Below, piece after piece: positions 8,523 through 16,683 of a stretch of 64,000 nt of DNA; within the stretch, counting starts at the first letter, position 1; each line of letters opens with the position of its first letter. A model generated the notes under the pieces. That model did not search any database, was not told where the DNA came from, and worked only from the letters and a program-made list of their open reading frames with translations. The DNA is from Phenylobacterium sp. (GTDB lineage Bacteria > Pseudomonadota > Alphaproteobacteria > Caulobacterales > Caulobacteraceae), in contig NZ_SCTC01000007.1 in the NCBI RefSeq assembly GCF_004299445.1, positions 1 through 64,000 on the forward strand, in the 5' to 3' direction. Position numbers and translations under genes: made by a program.

Positions 8523-9341
8523 ATGCTCCGCCTGCTCGCCGCCGCTGCCGTCTCAGCTCTGATGGGCGGGTCCGCGCTCGCCGCCCCGGCAGCGCCCAAG
8601 AGCGTCGAGCTGTACGCCATCGAGTGCGGCCGGCTGACGATGCCCAATGCCGACGGGTTCGCCGACGACGGATCCTACAAGGACAAGCCAGCGAAGATGG
8701 TCGTGCCCTGCTACCTGATCCGCCATCCGAAGGGCGACCTGATCTGGGACACCGGTCTGCCGCAAGCCGACAAGCCGGCTCCGAACGCCACCGTCCCCAC
8801 CCTGCTCGATCAGCTGAAGCAGGTGGGCCTGACGCCCGCCGACATCGAGTACCTGTCCATCTCGCACAGCCACTTCGACCACATCGGCAACGCCGGAAAG
8901 TTCGCCTCCGCCACGTGGATCGTCGATCCAGACGAGAAGGCCTACGCCTTCAGCGAGGCCGCAAGGAAGAACGCCGCCCAGTTCGCGACCTACTCGGCTC
9001 TGGAGACCTCGAAGACCAAGCTGATCGAGCAGCCCACCTTCGACGTGTTCGGCGACAAGACGGTGGTGATCTATCAGGCGCCCGGGCACACGCCGGGCCA
9101 CACCGTGCTGCTGGTGCGGCTGAAACAGGCGGGCCCGGTAATCCTGACCGGCGACCTTTGGCACATCGCCGAGAGCCGCCCCAACCGGCGCGTCCCGCGC
9201 TTCAACTTCAACCGCGAGCAGACGCTGAAGTCGATGGACCTGGTCGAGGCGCTGGCCAAGGAGACCAAGGCCCGGGTGGTGCTGGAGCATGTGCCCGAGG
9301 ACTTCGACGCCCTGCCGAAGTTCCCCGCGGCGCTGAAGTAG
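8523..9341 (+). CDS. Secreted MBL-fold metallohydrolase, N-acyl-homoserine-lactonase-like
   Basis: The 272-residue protein starts with a signal peptide (cleavage near ALAAPAA, about 20-24). It carries the metallo-beta-lactamase zinc motif HSHFDH (115-120) and the downstream APGHTPGH and GDLWH elements. The overall layout resembles the AHL-lactonase (AttM/AiiA) branch, so it probably opens a lactone or similar ester in the periplasm. GGGGAA precedes ATG 8523. The acyl-CoA synthetase gene follows after 10 bp and is probably co-transcribed. Opening the lactone made by the divergent monooxygenase is an attractive but unproven role; the signal peptide argues for an extracytoplasmic substrate. Confidence 0.85.
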   Translation: MLRLLAAAAVSALMGGSALAAPAAPKSVELYAIECGRLTMPNADGFADDGSYKDKPAKMVVPCYLIRHPKGDLIWDTGLPQADKPAPNATVPTLLDQLKQVGLTPADIEYLSISHSHFDHIGNAGKFASATWIVDPDEKAYAFSEAARKNAAQFATYSALETSKTKLIEQPTFDVFGDKTVVIYQAPGHTPGHTVLLVRLKQAGPVILTGDLWHIAESRPNRRVPRFNFNREQTLKSMDLVEALAKETKARVVLEHVPEDFDALPKFPAALK

Positions 9342-9351
9342 GGGCCGCAGC

Positions 9352-10887
9352 ATGGGTGCGCTGATCAGCGGAGAACGGCGGCTGGATCTGGCCGTCATGA
9401 ACGAGCGGGCTGCGCGGGCGGCGACGGGGCTGCTCAGCCTGGGCATCCGCGAGGGCGACGTGATCGCCCTCTACCTGCGCAACGACTTCCCGTTCATCGA
9501 GGCCAGCACGGCGGCGGGCCTGCTGGGCGTCTACGCCACGCCGGTGAACTGGCACTACCTGCCCGACGAGGCGGCCTATCTGTTCGAGAATTCGGGCGCG
9601 AAGGCGATCATCATCCACGCCGACCTGATCGAGCCGATCCGCTCGGTGCTGCCGCCCGGCGTGCCGGTCCTGGTCGTGCCGACGCCGCCCGAGATCGCCG
9701 AGGCCTACGGGATCACGCCACAGGCCACGCCGGCGGGGATGCTGGACTGGGACGCCTGGCTGGCGGGGTTCGAGCCGTATGCGGGCGAACCGTCGACCGG
9801 CGGCGGCACGGTGATCTACACCTCCGGCACCACCGGCCGGCCCAAGGGCGTGCGCCGCCATCCGCCGACACCGGAACAGGCCGAGGCCTATGGACGTGTG
9901 CTGATGCGGGGCTTCGGCTTCGTGGGCTATGGGCCGCCGCAGGATGTGGTCACGGTGGTCACGGGCCCGATGTACCATTCGGCGCCCAACGCCTACGGGC
10001 TGTTCGCGGCGCGGGCGGGCGGCACGGCGATCCTGCAGCCAAGGTTCGATCCCGAAGAGCTGCTGCAGCTGATCGAGAGGCACAAGGTCACGCACCTGCA
10101 CATGGTGCCGATCATGTTCCACCGGCTGCTCAAGCTGCCCGACGACGTGAAGCGCAAGTACGACCTCAGCTCGCTGAAGTTCGTGGTCCACGCGGCCGCG
10201 CCCTGCCCGCCCCCGATCAAGCGCGAGATGATCGAGTGGTGGGGCCCGGTGATCGAGGAGTACTACGGCGCGACGGAAGTCGGCATCGTCGTTAGCTGCA
10301 ACAGCGAGGAGTGGCTGGCCCACCCCGGAACGGTCGGCAAGCCGATCCCCGAGGCCGAGGTCCGCATCATCGACAAGGACGGCAACGACGTGCCCCAGGG
10401 CGAAGTCGGCGAGGTGGTTTCGAAGAACCGCTTCATCAACGACTTCACCTACCACGGCGACGACCAGAAGCGCCGCGACACCGAGAAGGCCGGCCTCATC
10501 GCCCCGGGCGACATCGGCTATTTCGACAAGGACGGGTTCCTCTACCTCTGCGACCGGGCCAAGGACATGATCATCTCGGGCGGGGTGAACATCTATCCGG
10601 CCGAGATCGAGGCCGAGTTGCTGAAGATGCCCGGCGTAGCCGACTGCGCCGTGTTCGGCATCCCCGACGAGGAGTTCGGCGAGGGCGTCTGCGCCGTGGT
10701 CCAGCCGTCCGAGGGGGCGCCGATCACCGAGGCCTCGGTGAAGGCCTACCTGCGCGAGCACGTGGCCGGTTACAAGGTCCCGCGCGTGGTGGAACTGGCG
10801 ACCGATCTGCCGCGCGAGGACTCGGGCAAGATCTTCAAGCGCAAGCTGCGCGAGCCCTATTGGGAAGGCCTGGAACGGCGAATCTAG
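9352..10887 (+). CDS. Acyl-CoA synthetase (AMP-dependent ligase)
   Basis: This 511-residue ANL-superfamily enzyme adenylates a carboxylate and transfers it to CoA. Visible motifs are the P-loop YTSGTTGRPKGVRR (about 156-169), EEYYGATE, GDIGYFDKDGFLYLCDR and the C-terminal GVNIYPAEIE hinge, with the catalytic Lys near the end (DSGKIFKRKLR). The close spacing to the lactonase-like gene and the nearby monooxygenase suggest it activates a hydroxy or aromatic acid rather than a plain fatty acid. The exact substrate cannot be read from sequence. At 511 residues it is slightly short of typical FadD. Confidence 0.88.
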   Translation: MGALISGERRLDLAVMNERAARAATGLLSLGIREGDVIALYLRNDFPFIEASTAAGLLGVYATPVNWHYLPDEAAYLFENSGAKAIIIHADLIEPIRSVLPPGVPVLVVPTPPEIAEAYGITPQATPAGMLDWDAWLAGFEPYAGEPSTGGGTVIYTSGTTGRPKGVRRHPPTPEQAEAYGRVLMRGFGFVGYGPPQDVVTVVTGPMYHSAPNAYGLFAARAGGTAILQPRFDPEELLQLIERHKVTHLHMVPIMFHRLLKLPDDVKRKYDLSSLKFVVHAAAPCPPPIKREMIEWWGPVIEEYYGATEVGIVVSCNSEEWLAHPGTVGKPIPEAEVRIIDKDGNDVPQGEVGEVVSKNRFINDFTYHGDDQKRRDTEKAGLIAPGDIGYFDKDGFLYLCDRAKDMIISGGVNIYPAEIEAELLKMPGVADCAVFGIPDEEFGEGVCAVVQPSEGAPITEASVKAYLREHVAGYKVPRVVELATDLPREDSGKIFKRKLREPYWEGLERRI

Positions 10888-10965
10888 CCTGCCCTTCCCA
10901 TGCAATGGGAAGGGGGGACCGCCCGCCGAGGCCGCAGGCCGAAGAGCGGGGGGTGGGAAGGGCAA
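10888..10965 (+). repeat. Intergenic repeat copy A (inverted relative to copy B)
   Basis: This about 78-bp block carries stems such as CCCTTCCCA/TGGGAAGGGG and contains GGGGGGACCGCCCGCCGAG, GAAGAGCGGG and GGGAAGGGCAAG. The same order of blocks appears on the opposite strand at 11033-11111, so the two form a facing pair between the CoA ligase and the aldo-keto reductase. It looks like a dispersed, hairpin-forming intergenic element. Confidence 0.7.
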
Positions 10966-11032
10966 GCGGCCGGCAGAGCGGTCAGGTCACCGCTCGAAGG
11001 CTCAGCAGATCAATTGGCAAAGTCGCGGATGA

Positions 11033-11111
11033 GGCTTGCCCTCTCCACCACCCGCTCTTCGCCTCCGGCTCGGCGGGCGGTCCCCCTCTCCCACTTCGTG
11101 GGAAAGGCAGG
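11033..11111 (-). repeat. Intergenic repeat copy B
   Basis: On the minus strand it reads TTTCCCACGAAGTGGGAGAG, then GGGGGACCGCCCGCCGAG, then GAAGAGCGGG and GAGAGGGCAAGCC, parallel to copy A. It lies directly after the stop of the aldo-keto reductase and could form that gene's terminator hairpin. The 67 bp between the copies shows nothing recognisable. Confidence 0.7.
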
Positions 11112-11113
11112 CG

Positions 11114-12100
11114 TCATTCGCCGGGCATCCGTTCGGTGTCGACGCTGGCCTGCAGGTGGTCGGGATAGCGCGAGCCGGTGACGGCGCGCCCGGCGGCATC
11201 GACGCCGGCCATGATGTCGTCCGAGAGCGCGATCGCGGCCGCCGCGGCGTTCTCGCGCATGTGGGCGAAGCTGGCCGTGCCGGGGATCGGCACGATGTCG
11301 CCGCCCTTCCGCAGCAGCCAGGCGAGGCACAACTGCGCGGGCGTGCAGCCTGCGTCGCGCGCCAGGGCCTCGAACGTCCGCAGCATCGTGAGGTTGGCCT
11401 GGAAGGCCTCGCCCTCGAACCGCGGCATTCCCTTGCGCAGGTCGCCGGCCTTGATCCGCGACAGGCTGCGCACCCCGCCCGCCAGGAAGCCGCGTCCCAC
11501 CGGCGAGAAGGCCACGAACCCCACGCCCAGTTCGCGGCAGGCGTCCAGCACGCCCAGCTCAGGATTGCGGGTCCAGGGGGAGTATTCCGTCTGCAGCGCC
11601 GCGATCGGGTGCTCGGCATGGGCGCGGCGCAGGGTGGCGGCCGAAATCTCGGACACGCCGATCGCCCGGATCTTTCCGGCGCGCTTCAGGTCGGCCAGGG
11701 CGCCGATGCTGTCCTCGATCGGGACGCGCCGGTCCCACCGGTGCAGGTAGTAGAGGTCGATGACGTCGGTCTTCAGCCGACGCAGGCTGTCGTCGCACGT
11801 GGCCTTGAGCACGGCGGGGTCGCCGGTCAGCTCGCGGCGATCGCCGTTGGTGAGCCCGCACTTGGACGCCAGCACGAACTCATGCCGGCGCTTGCGCAGG
11901 TGCTTGCCGATCAGCGCCTCGTTGCGGCCCATGCCGTAGGCGACCGCGGTGTCGAAGAAGGTGTAGCCGGCGTCGAGCGCGCCCTTGAGGACGCGCTCGG
12001 CATTGCCCCAGCCGGGGGGACGCCCGTAGGCGCCGCTCAGGCTCATGCAGCCGAAGCCGATGGCCGACACGTCGAATTCGCCGACCCGACGTGTCTGCAT
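11114..12100 (-). CDS. Aldo/keto reductase (paralogue 1)
   Basis: This 328-residue NAD(P)H-dependent (beta/alpha)8 oxidoreductase has the full catalytic tetrad: Asp50, Tyr55, Lys80 and His120, in FFDTAVAYG, VLASKCG and DLYYLHRWD. The C-terminal GTASFAHMRENAAA region binds the nucleotide phosphate. It is closely related to the gene at 13156-14163, including the MQTR start and the VDTERMP C-terminal block, so the pair arose by duplication. The start at 12100 is chosen by alignment with that paralogue; the open frame upstream overlaps the preceding oxygenase gene. It lies 14 bp after the oxygenase stop, probably in one transcript. Confidence 0.9.
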   Translation of the reverse strand: MQTRRVGEFDVSAIGFGCMSLSGAYGRPPGWGNAERVLKGALDAGYTFFDTAVAYGMGRNEALIGKHLRKRRHEFVLASKCGLTNGDRRELTGDPAVLKATCDDSLRRLKTDVIDLYYLHRWDRRVPIEDSIGALADLKRAGKIRAIGVSEISAATLRRAHAEHPIAALQTEYSPWTRNPELGVLDACRELGVGFVAFSPVGRGFLAGGVRSLSRIKAGDLRKGMPRFEGEAFQANLTMLRTFEALARDAGCTPAQLCLAWLLRKGGDIVPIPGTASFAHMRENAAAAAIALSDDIMAGVDAAGRAVTGSRYPDHLQASVDTERMPGE

Positions 12101-12114
12101 GACGAGGTCCTGGA

Positions 12115-12984
12115 TCAGGCGGCCTTGGCGACCGCGCCTTCGCGGCCCGTGGGACCCCACCAGAGCGAGGACGTGCGGCCCGAGATGTTGATGTAGAGGA
12201 AGTCGCGCGCGATGCCCTGGCTCAGCACCTGGGTCACCCCATGGTAGCTGTTGTTCTGGCAAGGGAAGAGGACGCCCAGGTTCTCGCGGGGGCGCAGGCG
12301 CGCGACCTCGGTCACGTTTTCCGGGTGCGGATAGCGCTCGTACTTGCGGACCGGCTTCTGCTCGTTGTGCTTGAAGACCAGCAGGTCGCCGCCCTCAAGC
12401 CCCACCTTCTCGGCGTCGGTGAAGTAGATGATCAGCGAGCACAGGCGGTTGGCACGGTCGCAATGCGGCTTCTTGGCGTAGCCGGTGAGGCTCTTGTGAA
12501 TGTCGAGGCGGGTGAACAGCTCCACCGGCTCGACGCTGCGGAACGGCTCGGCCAGCAGGCCCACGGCCGCCGACACGCGATCGCCCAGGGTGGGTTTCTC
12601 GGTCAGCACGTCGCGCGGCTCGAAGTAGTTCGAGTTCACGTGGCTGCGACGGATGTCGACGCTGAGGCCGATGTCGTCGATGTGGTCGGCGAACACCTCG
12701 CGGAACTTGTCGGCGAAGGCTTCGGAGTTGATGAACTCGCCGAAGTCCTTCCAGGCGCTGGAGCGGCGGGTCAGCTCGTCATACGCGGGGTCGCCACGAT
12801 AGATGTCGAAGCCCGCGCCGGTGCGGCTGCCCACGGAACCGTGGCTGCTCTTCTGGGCGTCAAAGATGCTGGTGTCGGGAAAATCCTTGCGCAGCGCCGC
12901 GAACAGGTCGGCCGGCAGGATGCCGTCCTTGATGATGTGCGGATAGGGCGCGGCGGTGACGTCGGCAGCAGTGATGGCGAGCAT
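12115..12984 (-). CDS. 2-oxoglutarate/Fe(II)-dependent oxygenase family protein
   Basis: The 289 residues contain a double-stranded beta-helix oxygenase signature: HxD at His174/Asp176 (KKPHCDRANR), a distal His248 (NNSYHGVT) and Arg260 (GIARDFLYIN) for 2-oxoglutarate. This suggests a hydroxylase of the prolyl-4-hydroxylase-like superfamily acting on a protein, lipid or small molecule. The stretch FTDAEKVGLEGGDLLVFKHN matches the beta-strand between the His ligands. No signal peptide is seen. It is flanked on both sides by related aldo-keto reductases. The substrate is unknown. Confidence 0.75.
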   Translation of the reverse strand: MLAITAADVTAAPYPHIIKDGILPADLFAALRKDFPDTSIFDAQKSSHGSVGSRTGAGFDIYRGDPAYDELTRRSSAWKDFGEFINSEAFADKFREVFADHIDDIGLSVDIRRSHVNSNYFEPRDVLTEKPTLGDRVSAAVGLLAEPFRSVEPVELFTRLDIHKSLTGYAKKPHCDRANRLCSLIIYFTDAEKVGLEGGDLLVFKHNEQKPVRKYERYPHPENVTEVARLRPRENLGVLFPCQNNSYHGVTQVLSQGIARDFLYINISGRTSSLWWGPTGREGAVAKAA

Positions 12985-13155
12985 TTTCGGTCCCCAGATA
13001 CGTCGGCGCGGGTCGATTCCCTATGACCGAGCCCCGGCGGCTTGCCAAGGCGACCGGTTCGGGAATCTCGCCGCACAGTGAGCGCGTGGTCGCAAGTTCG
13101 GCGCCAAGCTAGCGCCGACTCGTGAACGGAATACGGACGCCGCGCGGCCGGGGTT

Positions 13156-14163
13156 TCAGACCGCTTCTTCGACCGGCATCCGCTCGGTGTCGACCGACGC
13201 CTGCATGGCGGACGCATAGCGTGGACCGACCACCGTGCGCTCGTTCACCGCCGCATCGATGCGGGCCATGATGTCGTCCGAGAGCGTGATCGCGGCCGCG
13301 GCCGCGTTCTCGCGCATGTGGTCCGGGTTGGCCGTGCCCGGGATGGGGATGATGTCGTCGCCCTTCCGCAGCAGCCAGGCCAGGCACAGCTGGGCCGGCG
13401 TGCAGCCGGCGTGCTTCGCGAGGGCGGCGAAGGCCTCGTAGACCTTGAGATTGGCGGCCAGGGCCTCGCCCTGGAAACGGGGCATGCCCTTCCGGAAGTC
13501 GTTGTCCTCCAGCGTCGACGGATCGTGGGCGGCGCCAGCCAGGAAGCCGCGGCCCACGGGCGAGAAGGCGACGAACGCGACGCCCAGCTCACGGCAGGCT
13601 TCCAGCACGGCGATCTCGGGGTTGCGGGTCCACGGCGAGTACTCGGTCTGCAGCGCGGTGATCGGATGGACGGCGTGGGCGCGGCGAAGCGTGGGCGCCG
13701 AGACCTCCGACAGGCCGATCGTGCGGATCTTGCCGGCCTTCACCAGGTCGGCCAGGGCGCCGACGCTGTCCTCGATCGGGACTTTCTTGTCCCAGCGGTG
13801 CAGGTAGTAGAGGTCGATGACGTCGGTTCCCAGGCGGCGCAGGCTGACGTCGCACAGCGCCTTGAGGGTTTCGGGCCGGCCGTCGATCCCGCGCTGGGTT
13901 CCGGTGGCGTCGGTGATCCCGCACTTGGACGCCAGTACGAACCTGTCGCGATGCGGGCCCAGCACCTCGCCCACCAGGGTCTCGTTGTGACCCAGGCCGT
14001 AGACGGCGGCGGTGTCGAAGAAGGTGTGGCCGGCGTCCAGCGCGCCCAGCAGCACCTGCTCGGCCACCTCACGGGTCGGCGGCGACCCGTAGGCGTGGCT
14101 CAGGCTCATGCAGCCGAACCCGATGGCCGACACTTCGAACGGACCCAGCTTGCGCGTCTGCAT
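13156..14163 (-). CDS. Aldo/keto reductase (paralogue 2)
   Basis: This 335-residue AKR has the tetrad Asp50, Tyr55, Lys80 and His122 (FFDTAAVYG, VLASKCG, DLYYLHRWD). It shares long identical blocks with the copy at 11114-12100, for example QTEYSPWTRNPE and FVAFSPVGRGFLAG. The second ATG (14163) is chosen over 14169 because GGGAG lies 8 bp upstream of it and the product then begins MQTRK like the paralogue's MQTRR. A 171-bp gap separates it from the oxygenase gene, so that gene probably has its own promoter. Confidence 0.9.
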   Translation of the reverse strand: MQTRKLGPFEVSAIGFGCMSLSHAYGSPPTREVAEQVLLGALDAGHTFFDTAAVYGLGHNETLVGEVLGPHRDRFVLASKCGITDATGTQRGIDGRPETLKALCDVSLRRLGTDVIDLYYLHRWDKKVPIEDSVGALADLVKAGKIRTIGLSEVSAPTLRRAHAVHPITALQTEYSPWTRNPEIAVLEACRELGVAFVAFSPVGRGFLAGAAHDPSTLEDNDFRKGMPRFQGEALAANLKVYEAFAALAKHAGCTPAQLCLAWLLRKGDDIIPIPGTANPDHMRENAAAAAITLSDDIMARIDAAVNERTVVGPRYASAMQASVDTERMPVEEAV

Positions 14164-14215
14164 GAACATTTCTCCCGGCTGCGGCCGGTGAGAGACGACG
14201 CCGACCCGTCATGCG

Positions 14216-14875
14216 TCAAGGGCGTCCGGCGTGCAGCTCCAGGGTTTCACCGTTCTGGATCAGCACGTCGCCGTCGCGCAGGGTCCTGTGCGGGACGCCG
14301 TTCGCGGCCATCCAGGCGGCGGTTTGCTCGGCGGCTTCGGCCTCGTCGTGATCCGAGCGCCAGTGCGGGACGATGGCGGCGTCGATGAGGCCGAGGCCTT
14401 CCCAGACCGGCTCGGGATCGTAGCCGTCGGCCAGCACCGCGGGGTCGTCCATGTGCTCGAGGCCGCGGAGGCTGGGGGCGGCCACGCACGCGCCCGCGCT
14501 CCAGCCGCCATAGACCAGGCGATCGGCCCAGACGAGGCCGGGCGCAATGGCGTCGAAGCCGCTCTGGCGCATCGCGCGCCGCAGCAGGAAGGCGTTGCCG
14601 CCCACCGCCCAGACCAGCCGCGTACGCTCCAGCTCGGCCAGCAGCGCCTCGGGGCGGCGGAAGTAGGCCCGCAGGTCCAGGTCGTAGGCGTCGAGTCCGC
14701 GGGCGCGGAAGTCGGCGATGGGGTCGAACACGTTGCGTGCGTAGGCTTGGCGGTCGGCCTGCGGCACGAAATCAACGGCGTTGGAAATCACGCCCACCCG
14801 CGCGCCCGGCCCCGCCATGCGGATGAGCTCGGCGTAGCTGTCGCCGGTGCGATACGAGGCGAGATAGAGGCGCAT
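14216..14875 (-). CDS. pepE: Peptidase E-like protein (S51 family)
   Basis: This 219-residue protein resembles dipeptidase E, which removes N-terminal Asp from dipeptides in the cytoplasm. The nucleophile elbow is GGWSAGAC with Ser126. Family features are the GGNAFLLRRAM loop (92-102) and the acidic/His region IVPHWRSDHDE near 170. Length is close to E. coli PepE (229). It precedes the aldo-keto reductases and follows the DUF4180 gene by 19 bp, so it may be the last gene of the HTH/hydrolase/DUF4180 operon. Confidence 0.82.
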   Translation of the reverse strand: MRLYLASYRTGDSYAELIRMAGPGARVGVISNAVDFVPQADRQAYARNVFDPIADFRARGLDAYDLDLRAYFRRPEALLAELERTRLVWAVGGNAFLLRRAMRQSGFDAIAPGLVWADRLVYGGWSAGACVAAPSLRGLEHMDDPAVLADGYDPEPVWEGLGLIDAAIVPHWRSDHDEAEAAEQTAAWMAANGVPHRTLRDGDVLIQNGETLELHAGRP

Positions 14876-14894
14876 GACGGCCTGCCTAGCACGG

Positions 14895-15260
14895 TCAGCC
14901 GCCCAGCTTCACCTCCAGCTCGGCCAAGTCGGCGACGAACCAGACGTGGCGGCCTCGGTTCGATTCCCGCACGAAGTCGCGCAGCGCATTGCTGGCCGTG
15001 ACGGCTGCGGAGACGTCGCCCACGAAGGCGACGGCGACGCCATAGTTCACGAACTTCTGGATGACCCCGCCGGCGACGCGGTTGCTGAGCGTGAGGAAGT
15101 CGGGCGACAGCCGCTCGACCGGGATCGCCACCACCGACGGCTGGCTCATGTAGCTGTCGCCGATGATGTCGGTCGCCGCGCGTTCGCCGTCCAGCTTCGG
15201 GCCGTCCGCCGAGCAGACGTAGACGGTCTTGCCCGCGAGGGTCTGAGCCGTGCCGCTCAT
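14895..15260 (-). CDS. DUF4180 family protein
   Basis: This 121-residue protein matches the DUF4180 pattern: an N-terminal strand region, a central GDSYMSQPSVVAIPVERL segment, and the typical VAFVGDVSA and LRDFVRESNRG blocks near the C terminus followed by HVWFVADLAEL. The family has no established biochemical function and is often found next to small regulators. Its ATG overlaps the stop of the upstream alpha/beta hydrolase by 4 bp, so the two are translationally coupled. Confidence 0.82.
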   Translation of the reverse strand: MSGTAQTLAGKTVYVCSADGPKLDGERAATDIIGDSYMSQPSVVAIPVERLSPDFLTLSNRVAGGVIQKFVNYGVAVAFVGDVSAAVTASNALRDFVRESNRGRHVWFVADLAELEVKLGG

Positions 15261-16120
15261 GGAGTCAGGGCCCCGGCGAGGAAGCCTTCGATCGTGGCGG
15301 CATGGCCGACCAGCAGATGGCCGGCGTCGGGAAGCCAGATGATTTTCGCGCCGTGAACGTTTCGGACCAATCGCTCACGCACGCCGTTGCTGTCGATCAT
15401 CACGTCCTTGGCGCCCAGGATCGCCAGCAGCGGCATGGAGAGACGCTGAAGCTGGGCGTCGGTGAATGGCGGCAGCACTTCGGTGCGTGGGCGAAACCTG
15501 GCGAAGGTGAGGTCCATGAACTCGCCGTACGCCCTCGCCTCGGGCGATGCCGGCGGCGGCAGGTGGCCGCCGGCCATCCGTTGCATGATCTTCCGCCGCC
15601 CCCAGCGGCCCAGTAGCAGCAGGGGCAGCGCCCAGAGCAGGATGTTCTTGTGCCGTCCGACCCCGCCCGGACACAGCAGCACCACCGCGCTCACGGTTTC
15701 CGGGCGACGCGTCGCGTACTCAAGCGCCAGCCAGCCGCCCAGCGAGATCCCGACCAGCGCCGCGCGCGCGAGGCCCAGGCCGGACATCACCTCGCCCAGC
15801 CAGTCGGCGTAGACGCCGCTGGCCAGCGGCGGCCGGCTCTCGGCCGACAGACCCGGCTCTCCGACCATATCGACGGCGAAAACCCGGAAGCTCGTGGCCA
15901 GATGCGCCACGTCGCCGATCCAGCTCGCACTGTTCGCCGCCGACCCGTGCAGCAGCAACACCGCAGGCCCGTCGGCGGGACCGCTGGCGATCACGAACGT
16001 CTCGCCCAGGGATGTGGCGACGGTCCGATGTTCGGAGGGCGCGGGCCACAAACGCAGCAACTCGCGATACCGCGCCAGCACCGTGGCCCCGTCGCTCGGC
16101 CGCTTCCAGATGCCGGTCAT
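15257..16120 (-). CDS. Alpha/beta hydrolase
   Basis: This 287-residue cytoplasmic hydrolase has an oxyanion segment LLLHGSAANSASW (about 56-68), nucleophile Ser126 in GISLGG, an Asp in ILGAKDVMID and a His in DAGHLLVGH. A hydrophobic stretch in the cap (LLWALPLLLLG, about 160-171) hints at a lipophilic substrate or membrane contact. It begins 4 bp after the HTH regulator's stop and overlaps the DUF4180 start, so the three form a tight operon. Confidence 0.85.
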   Translation of the reverse strand: MTGIWKRPSDGATVLARYRELLRLWPAPSEHRTVATSLGETFVIASGPADGPAVLLLHGSAANSASWIGDVAHLATSFRVFAVDMVGEPGLSAESRPPLASGVYADWLGEVMSGLGLARAALVGISLGGWLALEYATRRPETVSAVVLLCPGGVGRHKNILLWALPLLLLGRWGRRKIMQRMAGGHLPPPASPEARAYGEFMDLTFARFRPRTEVLPPFTDAQLQRLSMPLLAILGAKDVMIDSNGVRERLVRNVHGAKIIWLPDAGHLLVGHAATIEGFLAGALTP

Positions 16121-16124
16121 GGGC

Positions 16125-16538
16125 TCAGGCGTCCACGGTGAACCGGATGAGCTGCAGCATCGCCGCCACGTCGTCTGGCGCGCCTATCATGATGATCTTC
16201 AGCCGCCGGCCCACGGGATCATGCGCCACGTCCAGGCTCATCGGATCGTCGTGACCCCGACCGCTCATGCGGGCGGCCGTGATCTGCCGGGCCAGCCGCT
16301 GGGCGCGTTCCGGGTCGACCCCGTCGATATCCACGACGCTGGTGACGCGGATGGAGGACGCCTTAGGCGCCGCGCCGTACGCGCCGATCATGGCTTCCAG
16401 GTCCGAGCGCAGGATCCGGTAGGATCGCCCCACCTTCACGGCCCGCACGCGGCCCTCGCGGATGAAGCGGAGCACCGTCTTCGGATGGAGCCGCAGCCGC
16501 TCGGCAAACTGCTCGACGGTATAGACCTCTTCCGACAT
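16125..16538 (-). CDS. Small HTH (excisionase/MerR-like) DNA-binding protein
   Basis: The first 55 of 137 residues are an HTH_17-type winged helix (VYTVEQFAERLRLHPKTVLR, then FIREGRVRAVKVGRSYRILR). Residues 60-137 form a second small domain of predicted alpha/beta type ending in IIMIGAPDDVAAMLQLIRFT, which I do not recognise and which may sense a signal. Phage excisionases share the HTH, but no integrase is nearby and the extra domain argues for a chromosomal regulator. It heads the hydrolase/DUF4180 operon, and an inverted repeat sits directly upstream of its start. Confidence 0.75.
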   Translation of the reverse strand: MSEEVYTVEQFAERLRLHPKTVLRFIREGRVRAVKVGRSYRILRSDLEAMIGAYGAAPKASSIRVTSVVDIDGVDPERAQRLARQITAARMSGRGHDDPMSLDVAHDPVGRRLKIIMIGAPDDVAAMLQLIRFTVDA

Positions 16539-16543
16539 AACAT

Positions 16544-16587
16544 TCCCTAATATTCCTTATTAGGGAGTATATTTGGATTTTTAGGGA
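16544..16587 (-). promoter_or_regulatory. Three-half-site operator upstream of the HTH regulator
   Basis: TCCCTAATA (16544-16552) and TATTAGGGA (16558-16566) form a perfect 9-bp inverted repeat with a 5-bp spacer. A third half-site, TTAGGGA, lies at 16581-16587, about two helical turns from the second half-site. The block starts 5 bp upstream of the regulator's ATG and is strongly AT-rich for this genome. It would overlap the promoter, which fits autorepression. Confidence 0.6.
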
Positions 16588-16683
16588 GTCAACGGTCGCC
16601 ACTGCGGAATTGAACGGCGCCAGGTGCGATCACAGTCCGGGATTCCTATCTCAGCAGGACATTCTCGAGAGGAGCAGGGATCG

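Noticed and set aside
9208..10965. A long minus-strand open frame opposite the acyl-CoA synthetase
   Set aside because: It is antisense to a clear AMP-ligase and has His/Arg/Asp-rich low-complexity composition typical of GC-rich shadow frames.
14950..14966. GGTTCGATTCCC, resembling a tRNA T-arm
   Set aside because: It lies inside the DUF4180 reading frame (RESNRGR region) and has no other tRNA arms nearby.
16125..16538. Phage excisionase, as the HTH resembles Xis
   Set aside because: There is no integrase, attachment site or phage gene nearby, and an extra C-terminal domain and operon context point to a chromosomal regulator.
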